NCBI RefSeq assembly: GCF_030687495.1
Contig: NZ_CP117435.1
Coordinates: 3,042,501 to 3,106,500, forward strand
Reading direction: 5' to 3'
Length of the DNA stretch: 64,000 bases
DNA from: Pseudomonas sp. FP453
GTDB taxonomy: Bacteria > Pseudomonadota > Gammaproteobacteria > Pseudomonadales > Pseudomonadaceae
A model generated the notes under the pieces. It did no database searches and was not told where the DNA came from. It saw nothing but the letters and a program-made list of their open reading frames with translations. The position numbers were made by a program, and so were the translations under genes. Shown piece by piece: positions 1-8,954 of the stretch; within the stretch, counting starts at the first letter, position 1, and each line of letters starts with the position of its first letter.

Positions 1-1136
1 GCGCTGTTGTCGATCTTCACCGGCGAGCCATTTTTCAGCTTCATCTGGCCGCTGGTGATCAACAGGTCGCCTTCCTTCACCCCGGACACAATCGCCACTT
101 GATCGCCACGGGTCGGGCCGGTCTTGATAAAGGTCTGTTGCGCCGTGAGCACTTCTTCGCCCTTGTCGTTCTTGCTCGCCGTGGCGATAAACACGGTGGT
201 GCCGTAAGGGTTGTAGGTCACCGAGGTCTGCGGCACGGTGAGGTAGCGCTGCGGGCTGCCGGCGTTGACCACGGCGCGGGCAAACATGCCCGGCACCAGG
301 CTTTGCTTGGGGTTGGCGACGGTGGCTTCGACCGTGACGTTGCGCGTGGTCGCATCGAACTGGGTGTCGAGGGTCGTGATGCGCCCGGTGAAGGTCTGAT
401 TGGACAGGCCGTCCGCCGTCACCGCGACGGTTTGCCCGATGGCGATGGCTTCCAGTTGGGTCTGCGGCACGGTGAAGTCGATGTAGATGGGATCGAAGGT
501 TTGCAGCGTGGCGATCTTGTCGCCGGGGTTGAGGTACTGGCCGGGGTTGACGCCTGTAATGCCGATGCGCCCGGCAAATGGGGCGCGGATGGACTTTTTC
601 TCCACCAGCGCGCGTTGTTGTTCGGCGGCGGCGAGCTTGGCCTTCAGGTCGGCAGTGTCGCTGTCCACCAGCGCCTGGGACACCGCGTTGACCGCCAGTT
701 GCGCCTTGTCCCGCTTGAGCACGATGGCGGCCAGGTCGGCGGTGGCTTCCAGCGCGTGCAACTGGGCGATGTCGGAGTCGGCGTTCAATTGTACGAGCAG
801 CGCCTGGGCCGCCACTTCCTGCCCGGGCTTGAAACCCATTGTGCGCACGATGCCGCCGACTTCGGTGGTCACGTCCACGCCGCGCACGGCCTTGATCGAG
901 CCCACGGCGGTGACGCTGGGCTGCCAGTCTTCCAACGGCACGTGCAGGGCGGTGACCACGGCGGCGGGCATGGGCTGTTTGGATTGGGCGATCAGCGCAG
1001 AGATCTGCACGAATTTCACCCCGGCAATGATCGCGACAATCACCAGTACCACCACGACCATGATCAGCATGGGCCGCCACAGCCGCCGCTTGCGCGGGGC
1101 CGGGGGCAGGGGAGAGGCAGTCTGGACGTCGGCCAT
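1..1136 (-). CDS. RND efflux periplasmic adaptor subunit (partial, C-terminus off the left edge)
   Basis: Membrane-fusion (HlyD/AcrA-type) subunit that should link an inner-membrane RND pump to the outer-membrane channel. The translation opens with MADVQTASPL, then a proline/arginine patch and one hydrophobic anchor at about residues 20-42, with no lipobox. A biotinyl-lipoyl-like region follows (PGQEVAAQALLVQLNADSD), then a helical hairpin rich in Ala/Leu/Gln, the second lipoyl half (KKSIRAPFAGRIGITGVNPG) and beta-barrel sequence. About 378 codons are present and the stop lies beyond base 1. It starts 17 bases after the stop of the outer-membrane factor gene, so the two form one operon; the RND permease is expected next, outside the window. 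Substrate cannot be read from sequence. Confidence 0.93.
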   Translation of the reverse strand, partial: MADVQTASPLPPAPRKRRLWRPMLIMVVVVLVIVAIIAGVKFVQISALIAQSKQPMPAAVVTALHVPLEDWQPSVTAVGSIKAVRGVDVTTEVGGIVRTMGFKPGQEVAAQALLVQLNADSDIAQLHALEATADLAAIVLKRDKAQLAVNAVSQALVDSDTADLKAKLAAAEQQRALVEKKSIRAPFAGRIGITGVNPGQYLNPGDKIATLQTFDPIYIDFTVPQTQLEAIAIGQTVAVTADGLSNQTFTGRITTLDTQFDATTRNVTVEATVANPKQSLVPGMFARAVVNAGSPQRYLTVPQTSVTYNPYGTTVFIATASKNDKGEEVLTAQQTFIKTGPTRGDQVAIVSGVKEGDLLITSGQMKLKNGSPVKIDNS

Positions 1137-1152
1137 GGGGGTTCTCGCTGTA

Positions 1153-2718
1153 TCAAGGAGTCGGTTCAGTCGCCGCCGTGTGGGCCGGCCGGAGTTCTTG
1201 CCAGGTGGGCAAGCCGAAGCGGTCCGGGCGGCCTGCGGTGGCGGGGTCTACGTCGCTGCGGTTCCACCAGCCGCCGCCCAGGGCCTGGAACAGCGCCGTG
1301 GTGTCGCTGTACCGCGCCGCCTGCGCGCGCACCCGCGCCAGCACGGTGTTCTGGTAGGTCTGCTGGGCCGTGAGCAGGTTGATATAGGCCACGGCGCCGA
1401 GCTTGAACTGGGCTTGCACCAGGTCCAGGTTGGCTTGCGCCGAGCGCTCGGCCACCACCTGTTGGTTGAGCGCATCGGCATCGGCTTGCAGGGCGCGCAG
1501 GGCGTTGGCCACATCCTGGAACGCGATAAGCACGGTGCCGCGATAGCGCGCGGCCGACTCGTCATAGGCGGCCACGGCAGCGCGCTTGCGGTGTTCCAGC
1601 GCGCCGGCATCGAAGATCGGTTGGGCAATCGCCCCGGCCAGGCTCCACACGCCGGTGCCGGCCGAAAACAGCTGAGTCCCGCTGGCCACCGTGGAACCCA
1701 GCGACCCGGTAATGCTGAACTGCGGCAGCTGGTTGGCCACGGCCACGCCGATATAGGCACTGGCCTGATGCAACTGCGCCTGCGCCGATTGCACATCGGG
1801 GCGCTGGCCGACGAGGGCCGAGGGCAGGCTGACCGGCAATTCCTGCGGCAAGTGCAGGGACGCGAGGTTGAACGCCTCGCCACGGTCCTGGTTGGGAAAC
1901 CGGCCCAGGTAGGCCATCAGCTGGTTGCGGGTTTGCGCCAACTGCTTTTGCAGCGGCGGCAAGGTCGCGCGGGTTTGCGCCAGGCTGGTTTGCTGGGTGA
2001 GCACGTCGGTATTGCCGATGGCGCCGAGCTGGCGCTGGGCCTGCAACAGGTCGAGCTGGCCGCTTTGCAGGCGGATGATTTCTTCGGTGGCGGCGACCTG
2101 ATCGCGCACGGAGGCCAGGTTGATCGCGGTGTTGACCACGTTGGCGGTCAAGGTCAGGTAGGTCGCTTCCAGCTGGAAGCGTTCGTACTCGGCCTGCGCC
2201 GTGCTGGACTCGATTTGCCGGCGGGTGCCGCCGAACACATCCGGGGCGTAGGACACGCTCAATGACGCCGAATTGATCGTGAGGATCGGTGACGACGGGC
2301 TGCCGGTCTGCACCCCGGAGAGTTTCTCGCGGGTTTTCGACGCGTTGGCGCTGACGGAGGGAAACAGCGACGCCTGATCGGCGTAGACCAGCTCGTTGGC
2401 TTGTCGTAACGCGGCTTGGGCGGCGCTGACATCCGGGTTGGCGCGCAAGGCTTCTTCGACCAACGCATTGAGTGCGGGTGAGCGGAACAGCGTCCACCAT
2501 TGCCCGGGGATATCCAGGCCGGCGACCAGCCGTTGTGCCGCGCCGCCGGCGTCGATGTCGGCGTGCGCGGTGCTGGTCAGGTTTTCTTTTGTATAGCCCG
2601 CGCCTGCGGGTACGTCGGGGCGCTGGAAGTCAGGGCCGACGGTGCAGGCGGCGAGGGCGAGGCACAACAGGCTCAAGGGGGCCAGGCGAGAGGCTTGTCG
2701 AGGGAGGCCGATCTGCAT
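1153..2718 (-). CDS. NodT/OprM-family outer-membrane efflux lipoprotein
   Basis: Outer-membrane factor of a tripartite RND pump, 521 residues from the chosen ATG at 2718. The signal peptide ends in a lipobox (LALAAC, lipidated Cys25), followed by TVGPDFQRPDVP, which is typical of the family. The two TolC-like halves are visible as long Ala/Gln-rich helices, for example NPDVSAAQAALRQANELVYA and RPDVQSAQAQLHQASAYIGV. An upstream ATG at 2784 would add 22 residues in front of a clean lipoprotein signal, so 2718 is preferred. The gene precedes the adaptor gene in the same operon. Specificity is unknown. Confidence 0.93.
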   Translation of the reverse strand: MQIGLPRQASRLAPLSLLCLALAACTVGPDFQRPDVPAGAGYTKENLTSTAHADIDAGGAAQRLVAGLDIPGQWWTLFRSPALNALVEEALRANPDVSAAQAALRQANELVYADQASLFPSVSANASKTREKLSGVQTGSPSSPILTINSASLSVSYAPDVFGGTRRQIESSTAQAEYERFQLEATYLTLTANVVNTAINLASVRDQVAATEEIIRLQSGQLDLLQAQRQLGAIGNTDVLTQQTSLAQTRATLPPLQKQLAQTRNQLMAYLGRFPNQDRGEAFNLASLHLPQELPVSLPSALVGQRPDVQSAQAQLHQASAYIGVAVANQLPQFSITGSLGSTVASGTQLFSAGTGVWSLAGAIAQPIFDAGALEHRKRAAVAAYDESAARYRGTVLIAFQDVANALRALQADADALNQQVVAERSAQANLDLVQAQFKLGAVAYINLLTAQQTYQNTVLARVRAQAARYSDTTALFQALGGGWWNRSDVDPATAGRPDRFGLPTWQELRPAHTAATEPTP

Positions 2719-2972
2719 CAGGCGGGCTCGCTGAAAAGGACACGGGAAAACCGGGTTCAAATCAGTGTAGGTGGTGCCGGGCACTGCGCAATGTGCCGCG
2801 GGGTGCGCTGATGATGAAAATGCATTAGGCGCATTATTATAGAATTACGTTATGCATTATGGGTATTTTACACGCCGCGATTCTGGCCTCATCGTAGCCC
2901 ACCTTGTGAATACTGCCGAGACCGCGCGCGCGGATCGACCTGACCTGCCCGAGAAGGCATCTGGAGATTGAT
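2719..2972. promoter_or_regulatory. Divergent intergenic region with ATGCATTA direct repeats
   Basis: The region separates the leftward efflux operon from the rightward SsuA-like gene. It has an AT-rich core (about 2812-2870) unlike its surroundings, with the octamer ATGCATTA at 2820-2827 and again at 2852-2859, 32 bases apart. This is where promoters and any local operator for the efflux operon would be. No regulator gene lies next to it in the window. The regulatory role is inferred. Confidence 0.35.
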
Positions 2973-3929
2973 GTGCGTTACCTGACAACACTGGCGGCGG
3001 CCCTGGCTGGCGCGTTGCTGAGCCTGACGGCCCAGGCGCAGACCCTGACCGTCGGCGACCAGAGCTACAACGCCCAGGCCGTCATGGAGGCCGCGGGGGT
3101 GCTGGATAACCTGCCCTATACCCTGGAGTGGAAACAATTTACCGCCGGTTCGCCGGTGGCCGAGGCGCTGAACGCCAACAGCCTGGATATCGGCTTGCTC
3201 GGCGATGCGCCGGTGCTGTTCCTCGGGGCTTTGGGCGCGCCGATCAAGGTGATTGCCGTCACTCGGCAGAATCTCGAGGGGGTGGCGATCCTGGTGAAAA
3301 AGGAGTCATCGATCCATAGCCTCGCGGACCTGGCCGGCAAGCGCGCGGCGATCTGGAAAGGCTCCTGGAGCCAACAACTGCTGCTGACCGCACTCGACAA
3401 GGCTGGGGTTGCTCGGGATTCGCTGGAGTTCCGTTACCTCAGTGCGTTGGATGCCTCCCATGCGCTGGAAGGCGGCTCGGTGGACGTCATCGCCACCTGG
3501 GAACCCTACGTCACCCAGCAGGAGCGCCAAGGCGCGCGGGTGCTGGCAACGGCTGACGGCTTGATCCCGGCCCAGAGCTACATCGCCGCCAATGCCAAAG
3601 CGGTGGACACCAAACGCGCGCAGATCAGCGATTTCCTGCAACGCCTGAAAAAAGCCCGCGACTGGACACGCCTGAACCCGGCCAACGCCGACGCGTATGC
3701 GGATGCCTGGGCCAAACGCACCCGCGCCGACGCCGACATCGCCCGCGCCTGGTTTGCCCGCGCGCGCACGACCGTAGAACCGGTCACCGCCCAGTCGCCG
3801 GTGGACGCGCAAAAGACCGTGGACTTTTTCGCCAGTGAAGGCCTGGTCAAGTCCTACGCCGCCGCCAGCCTGTTCGACGCCTCCTTTGCCGGCGCCTTAC
3901 AGCCCGCCGTCGCCAAAACCCAGCCCTGA
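2973..3929 (+). CDS. SsuA-like ABC transporter substrate-binding protein (sulfonate/nitrate/taurine type)
   Basis: Predicted periplasmic binding protein of the SsuA/TauA/NrtA family, 318 residues. It starts at GTG 2973; the overlapping ATG at 2971 meets a stop after four codons, and GGAG at 2963 serves as ribosome site. A Sec signal peptide ends near AQAQT at residues 20-24. The family pattern AEALNANSLDIGLLGDAP is followed by a lobe with LADLAGKRAAIWKGS and a TWEPYV motif. The next gene is a flavin monooxygenase 23 bases away, suggesting uptake and oxidation of an organosulfur compound. No permease or ATPase gene is adjacent, so it must use a transporter encoded elsewhere. Confidence 0.88.
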   Translation: MRYLTTLAAALAGALLSLTAQAQTLTVGDQSYNAQAVMEAAGVLDNLPYTLEWKQFTAGSPVAEALNANSLDIGLLGDAPVLFLGALGAPIKVIAVTRQNLEGVAILVKKESSIHSLADLAGKRAAIWKGSWSQQLLLTALDKAGVARDSLEFRYLSALDASHALEGGSVDVIATWEPYVTQQERQGARVLATADGLIPAQSYIAANAKAVDTKRAQISDFLQRLKKARDWTRLNPANADAYADAWAKRTRADADIARAWFARARTTVEPVTAQSPVDAQKTVDFFASEGLVKSYAAASLFDASFAGALQPAVAKTQP

Positions 3930-3952
3930 ACGCCGCAAGGAACACCCCACAC

Positions 3953-5269
3953 ATGAGCAAACGACAGCTGAAACTCGGCGCCCTGACCATGGGCTGCGGC
4001 GGCCCGGGCCGGCACAACCTGTGGCTTGACCCGCAATTGCCGGCCGATGCCAGCGTCAACGTCGACTGGTACATCGACATCGCCCGCCAGGCCGAGGCGG
4101 CACTGTTTGACCTGATGTTTATCGTCGACAGCCAGTTCATCACCCCGGGCTCGCCATCTCATTATTTGAATCGCCTGGAACCGCTGACGCTGCTGTCCGC
4201 GCTGGCGGTGAGCACGCGGCATTTGGGCCTGGTGGGTACCCTGACGACGTCCTACAACTCACCGTACAACGTCGCACGGCGACTGGCCTCCCTCGACCTC
4301 ATCAGCAAAGGCCGCGCCGGCTGGAACGTCGTCACCAGCGGCGATGCCGGCACAGCGGGCAACTACAGCCGTGACGAGCACTACGACTACGACACACGCT
4401 ACGGCCGCGCGGCCGAACACGTGCAAGTGGTGCAAGGACTGTGGAACTCCTACGAAGACGATGCCTTTGTGCGTGACCGCGCCACCGGCCAATTCTTCGA
4501 CCCGAGCAAACTGCACAGCCTGGATCACAAAGGCGAGCATTTCTCGGTGGTCGGCCCGCTGAACATCCAGCGTTCGCCCCAGGGCCAGCCGGTGATCTTC
4601 CAGGCCGGCGACTCCGAGCAAGGCCGCGACCTCGGCGCCGCCACGGCGGACGTCATCTTCACTCACGCCGCGAGCATCGAACAGGGCCAGGCGTTTTACC
4701 GGGATATAAAGGGCAGGGCGGTGCAACACGGCCGCGAGCCATCACAGTTACTGGTGATGCCCGGCGCCGAAATCTATGTGGGGGACAGCGACGCCCACGC
4801 GCGGGAAATCGAGCAGCATTACCATCAGGTCGACCATAGTTTTGAACTGGCACTGAAGGAATTCGGGCGCAATTTTGGCTGGCATGATTTCAGCCAATAC
4901 GATTTGGATGCGCCGTTTCCCCAGGAGAGTTTGGAGGCCGCGCGCAGCAGCTTCTTCACCGCCGCTAAGCGGATTGCCGATCAGGCGCGGGAGAAAGGCT
5001 TCACCTTGCGCCAAGCAGTGGAGTTTGGCCGACAACTGCGCCCGGGCGCGTTCGTGGGCTCGGCGGAGACCGTCGCGCAGAAAATCGCCGATTGGTTCGA
5101 GGCGCGGGCGGTGGATGGGTTCAACATCTATATAGGGCATCCGGAGCAGTTCAGCCGGTTCACGCAGGAAGTCATTCCGTTGCTGCAAGCGCGTGGGGTG
5201 TATCGCACGGCGTATGAAGGCACGACCTTGCGCGAAAGCCTGGGGTTGGCAATTCCACGGTTCGGCTAG
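3953..5269 (+). CDS. NtaA/SnaA/DszA-family flavin-dependent monooxygenase
   Basis: Bacterial luciferase-like (LLM) oxidoreductase of 438 residues, the usual size for the NtaA/SnaA/DszA subgroup, which uses reduced FMN from a separate reductase. Visible family features are the N-terminal strand KLGALTMGCGGPGRHNLW, the block SKGRAGWNVVTS, the loop EHYDYDTRYGRAAEHVQVV and the C-terminal GSAETVAQKIADWFEARAVDG. It lies directly downstream of the SsuA-like gene and is probably cotranscribed. The pairing suggests desulfurisation of an organosulfur compound, but aminopolycarboxylates or sulfones are also known substrates in the family. Confidence 0.88.
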   Translation: MSKRQLKLGALTMGCGGPGRHNLWLDPQLPADASVNVDWYIDIARQAEAALFDLMFIVDSQFITPGSPSHYLNRLEPLTLLSALAVSTRHLGLVGTLTTSYNSPYNVARRLASLDLISKGRAGWNVVTSGDAGTAGNYSRDEHYDYDTRYGRAAEHVQVVQGLWNSYEDDAFVRDRATGQFFDPSKLHSLDHKGEHFSVVGPLNIQRSPQGQPVIFQAGDSEQGRDLGAATADVIFTHAASIEQGQAFYRDIKGRAVQHGREPSQLLVMPGAEIYVGDSDAHAREIEQHYHQVDHSFELALKEFGRNFGWHDFSQYDLDAPFPQESLEAARSSFFTAAKRIADQAREKGFTLRQAVEFGRQLRPGAFVGSAETVAQKIADWFEARAVDGFNIYIGHPEQFSRFTQEVIPLLQARGVYRTAYEGTTLRESLGLAIPRFG

Positions 5270-5319
5270 GCAGAAATCGGGGTAGAGTGGGCGCCAATTT
5301 TCCACTTGTTGTTTGCCGC

Positions 5320-5929
5320 ATGAATCGTCCGCTGTTTGTTGCGCTTGATGGGCCCAAGGGGACCGGGAAAACCACGTTGCTGGAGGCGGTTACGCGAGAA
5401 CTGCGGGCCCAGGGCAAGAAGGTTATCCGCCTGTGTGAGAAAAAGAGTGATCCCTTCAGGGGGGAAACCATGGCGCTGGTGAACAAGCTCGCCAGAGATC
5501 CGAGCCGGGCGTTGGAATGGGCGGTGTGTGAGCGACTGGCGGAGAGTCGGGCTTGGATCTCCGAGAATGTGCTGGTCAAGCAGCCGGCTGACAGCATTAT
5601 CTTGATTGATCGTTGGTACCCGTCGGATGCGGCGTTTCGCAGGTTGGTGCCGTTTGCGCAGATTTTGCAGTTGAATCTGGAACGAGGGGTGCGGGTGCCG
5701 GATTTGCATGTGGGGGGTGGTGACGGAGCCTGAGTTGTCATGGGCACGGGCGGCAGCGCGTCGGCGTGGGTTGGGGAGCACGGTGATTAACACGGTGGAT
5801 GAACAGGTGGCTTGTACTGAAGCGTTTGAGGGGGCGGTTTTGGAGCAGGGGTGGGTTTTGTGTAGGAATGAAGGAACAATTGGTGAGGCAACGATGGCTG
5901 TGGTTTCGCAGATTGATAACGTCCTTTGA
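5320..5929 (+). pseudogene. Thymidylate-kinase-like gene, frameshifted
   Basis: The first part reads MNRPLFVALDGPKGTGKTT, a P-loop at residues 11-19, and then LIDRWYPSDAAFRR, which matches the DR-x-Y/W substrate motif of dTMP kinases. The frame ends early at 5733 in GGGDGA. The expected continuation (TEPELSWARAAARRRGLGST, then EQVACTEAFEGAVLEQGW) lies in the next frame to 5929. The break maps to six Gs at 5712-5717; with five Gs the product is 202 residues, normal for the family. Either a sequencing indel or a recent inactivation fits. It differs from housekeeping Tmk and sits beside a lone RibD-type deaminase. Substrate is uncertain. Confidence 0.75.
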
Positions 5930-5965
5930 TACTCATCACACATTAAGGATAAACATCAATCGAAT

Positions 5966-6436
5966 ATGCCTAGTCTTACCTCTGATACCGATTTCATGCG
6001 GCTTGCTCTTGCCCAAGGGCGCTTAGCCTTACCAGATTGCCTTCCAAACCCACCAGTAGGTTGCGTGCTGGTAAGGGACAACGTGGTGATAAGCCAAGGC
6101 TATACACAGGCGCCTGGGCTCCAACACGCGGAAGCGATGGCGTTAAGCCGATTCACGGATTGCCGCTCCGGGGTGACTGCATTTGTCACGCTTGAGCCAT
6201 GCTCTTTTCATGGCCGAACGCCGTCATGCGCTTTGGCATTGATAAACAGCGGGGTCGAGAAAGTGTTTGTTGGAGTGCTTGATCCCGATCCGAGAAATTC
6301 GGGAACGGGGATAAGGATGCTACAAGATGCAGGCATTACAGTCGTTGTCGGCTTACTGTCGGACCAAGCAGCTGAAGACTTGACTGATTTTTTGGTAAGT
6401 CATTGCGGAGGATCGTCGGATCGCAACGATCAGTAA
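5966..6436 (+). CDS. Stand-alone RibD-type (CDA fold) pyrimidine deaminase
   Basis: Zinc deaminase of the RibD N-terminal type, 156 residues, without the RibD reductase domain. The zinc site is clear: His54-Ala-Glu56, then PCSFHGRTPSC with Cys79 and Cys88. NPPVGCVLV and FVGVLDPDPRNSGTGI are classic RibD signatures. Housekeeping RibD is about 370 residues, so this is a single-domain paralogue. GC content is lower than in neighbouring operons, suggesting acquisition. It lies 36 bases after the kinase-like gene, so a shared nucleotide or modified-pyrimidine pathway is possible. The substrate could be a riboflavin precursor or another cytosine-like base. Confidence 0.8.
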   Translation: MPSLTSDTDFMRLALAQGRLALPDCLPNPPVGCVLVRDNVVISQGYTQAPGLQHAEAMALSRFTDCRSGVTAFVTLEPCSFHGRTPSCALALINSGVEKVFVGVLDPDPRNSGTGIRMLQDAGITVVVGLLSDQAAEDLTDFLVSHCGGSSDRNDQ

Positions 6437-6631
6437 ATCTTTAAGTGACACCTATGATATGATCCTTGATTTAACATAATATACATTATGCGTAACACCA
6501 TATACACCCATCAGGGTCGTGGCAGGCCAGATTTCAAATCTCGCAGAGCCTATTTTCCCTCTACCAATGGCAACCCCCGCAATCCTCATCTTTACTCGCT
6601 TCACGGACGCCATCACCTCATGAGGCTTTGC

Positions 6632-7123
6632 ATGAAGCAACTCGCCGCTGTGCTTTTATCTTCGTTGCTGTTGTCGGCTTGTGATGTCAGCTTCAACAAG
6701 AACCCACCCAAGGTCATTGAGTCCGAACCGGCCACCGAACAACAACAGCGCGATGTGTTCAACGCTACGGTCGAGTTTTTACGCCTGCTCGATTCAGGCA
6801 GTGTCGATCAGACTTGGCCGGTTGCCAGTCCGCTGCTTAAAGCGACGACGTCCGAGACGGTCTGGACTAGCGGGATCAAGGCCATGCGCGTTGGGCTCGG
6901 TACGTTTGTGGAGCGTGATTCCGCGCAGATCGGTTTCACGAGCCAGATGCCAGATGCTCCGGCTGGCAGTTATGCGGTGGTTGAGTGTGTCACCACGTTC
7001 AGCAGCGGGCCCGCAACGGAAAAAGTGGTGCTTCGCGAGGATGACGGCCAATGGCGTGTGGCCGGTTATTCCGTCAACAAACGCCTGTTCAGCCTCGGTG
7101 ACAGGGACAAGAAAGCGCCCTGA
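6632..7123 (+). CDS. DUF4019-like lipoprotein
   Basis: Small secreted lipoprotein of 163 residues. The start at 6632 is preferred because TGAGG precedes it by six bases; ATG 6620 would add MRLC. The signal MKQLAAVLLSSLLLSAC ends in a lipobox with Cys17. The rest resembles DUF4019: a helical segment (EQQQRDVFNATVEFLRLLDS), TWPVASPLLKATTSETVWTS and the terminal strand VLREDDGQWRVAGY. Function of the family is unknown. It sits at the end of a lower-GC patch and ends before an AT-rich hairpin. Confidence 0.75.
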   Translation: MKQLAAVLLSSLLLSACDVSFNKNPPKVIESEPATEQQQRDVFNATVEFLRLLDSGSVDQTWPVASPLLKATTSETVWTSGIKAMRVGLGTFVERDSAQIGFTSQMPDAPAGSYAVVECVTTFSSGPATEKVVLREDDGQWRVAGYSVNKRLFSLGDRDKKAP

Positions 7124-7150
7124 CCTGCCTGCTCTGATATTCAATATAAT

Positions 7151-7186
7151 TATAACTAAACTAAATAGTCATTTAGTTTAGTTATA
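7151..7186. terminator. Perfect AT-rich inverted repeat between convergent genes
   Basis: Two perfect 16-base arms (7151-7166 and 7171-7186) flank a four-base loop (AGTC). The stem is almost all A/T (TATAACTAAACTAAAT), unusual in this GC-rich window. It lies between the end of the lipoprotein gene and the end of the chemoreceptor gene, where a bidirectional terminator is expected. The low GC content makes it an atypical terminator. Confidence 0.55.
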
Positions 7187-7200
7187 TGTTAAGCCCCAAC

Positions 7201-8814
7201 CTACAAACGAAACCGATCCACCGACTGCGAAAGCTCCCCCGCCAACGACGACAACTCGTCCGTGGTCGACGCCGTCGCTGCAATCACCCGGCTGTTACTC
7301 TCCGACATGCCCGCAATCATCTCCACCTGGTGCGCAATCTCATTGCTGGCCAGGCTCTGCTCGCCAATCGTGCGGGAGATGTCGTTCACCAATTCCGTGG
7401 TGTTCAACGTGGCTTGCAGGATCTCGCGGATCGCCCGTTCGACTTCGGCGGTCACGGCCATGCCTTTGTCCACTTGAGCCACGCCCTCCTCCATGCTGGT
7501 CACCGCTTCCCGGGTGTTTTGCTGGATGCGCCCGACCATGCTGGCGATTTCCTGGGTTGATGCGCTGGTGCGCCCGGCCAGGCTGCGGACCTCGTCGGCG
7601 ACCACGGCGAAACCGCGCCCTTGTTCACCGGCGCGGGCGGCCTCGATTGCGGCGTTCAGGGCCAGTAGATTGGTTTGGTCGGCGATGCCTTTGATCACCT
7701 GGATGATGCTGAAGATCGCCTCCGACTCCTTGTCCAGCGTGCGGATAACCTGGGCCGACTGCTGCGCCGAGCGGGCGATGCCATCCATGTCACTGACGAC
7801 CTGGTGGATCACCCGGCCACCGTCCTTGGCCAGGGTTTCAGCCTGATTGGCCATCGCCAGTGCGCGGCCGGCATGGCGGGTGATTTCTTCGATGCTGGCG
7901 GTCATTTCGCTGGCCGCTGCGGCCATGGTGCTCGCGGCCGCGCTTTGTTGCTGGCTGCTGCCGGCCACTTCATGGCAGCCATGGCTCAGTTGCTCGCTCT
8001 TGCCATTGACGCCATGGGCGTTGCTGCGCACCACTTCGATCATGCCGCGCAAGTCGCGCTGCATGGTGGCGAGGCTGCGGATCAGCGCACTGGCTTCGTC
8101 CTTGCGCGCGGGCTCGACAATCGGTTCGCTCAAATTGCCACGGGCGATGCTGGCGGCAATGCGACTGGCTGTCTGCAACGGGCCCATGATGCTCAGGATG
8201 ACCCAGCGGCCTTGCGCCAGCAGCAACAACAGGCTGGCGATCAATACCGCGCCCAAGGTGAAGTTGGCGTTCGCAATGGTCTGCCGTGTGCCCGCGCTGG
8301 TCTGCTGGGTGTTGCGTTCGATCAGTTCGCTGAGGCTCGCCATTTGATCTTCAAGCTGGCTGAAGGCGCTGTTAAAGGTCGTCAATTGTTCGCGGGCGGC
8401 CTCGGGATCATTCAGGGCCAGGGCAACAATGCGCTCGCCAGTGCTGATGTAGGTCTCGAGGCTGGGTTTGATTTTTTCCAGGTTTGTCTTGAGCGTATCG
8501 TCGAGCGGCAACTTGAGGTTGTCCGCCAAAACCTCGCGAAAGTGCTCGGCGTGTTCCTGCAAGGCGCTGTTGACTTCAGCTGTTGTGCTGGTGCTTTTGC
8601 CCAGCCCGACCAACATGGCCGACAACACATCGGCACGCAGGGCGTCGTGCATCATGTCGGCTTCCATGTGGTTGCGCAGTACGGTCATGCTCACTTCGTT
8701 GTCTTGCACGGCGTGGCCCATCCGCGTGTTTCCCACGTAACTGGCCAGGCTCATGATCAGCGCCGTGACCAACCCGGTGGCAATCAATAGCATCAAGCGA
8801 AGTTTGATCGTCAT
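7201..8814 (-). CDS. Methyl-accepting chemotaxis protein
   Basis: Transmembrane chemoreceptor of 537 residues. TM1 spans about residues 6-28, a periplasmic helical ligand-binding domain about 30-185 (four-helix-bundle type, no PAS-like pattern), TM2 about 190-210, then HAMP and a long cytoplasmic hairpin. The tip carries the canonical signature QTNLLALNAAIEAARAGEQG followed by GRGFAVVADEVR. A basal methyl-esterase-type set of Glu/Gln pairs is present, but the C-terminus (SVDRFRL) has no CheR-tethering pentapeptide. It is monocistronic and not next to the chemotaxis-like genes further right. Ligand unknown. Confidence 0.95.
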   Translation of the reverse strand: MTIKLRLMLLIATGLVTALIMSLASYVGNTRMGHAVQDNEVSMTVLRNHMEADMMHDALRADVLSAMLVGLGKSTSTTAEVNSALQEHAEHFREVLADNLKLPLDDTLKTNLEKIKPSLETYISTGERIVALALNDPEAAREQLTTFNSAFSQLEDQMASLSELIERNTQQTSAGTRQTIANANFTLGAVLIASLLLLLAQGRWVILSIMGPLQTASRIAASIARGNLSEPIVEPARKDEASALIRSLATMQRDLRGMIEVVRSNAHGVNGKSEQLSHGCHEVAGSSQQQSAAASTMAAAASEMTASIEEITRHAGRALAMANQAETLAKDGGRVIHQVVSDMDGIARSAQQSAQVIRTLDKESEAIFSIIQVIKGIADQTNLLALNAAIEAARAGEQGRGFAVVADEVRSLAGRTSASTQEIASMVGRIQQNTREAVTSMEEGVAQVDKGMAVTAEVERAIREILQATLNTTELVNDISRTIGEQSLASNEIAHQVEMIAGMSESNSRVIAATASTTDELSSLAGELSQSVDRFRL

Positions 8815-8954
8815 GCTGGTATCCCCATGCCTGGCTGCCAGTTGGGCTGCGCCTGTACCGTTATCGGCAGCAACTGTCTGTTATTGAAGCCCAAGTTTGC
8901 GGATGTGCACGAATCCCTTAAGCTGACCGCCCCTTGCTCCACGCGGAACTGCCC

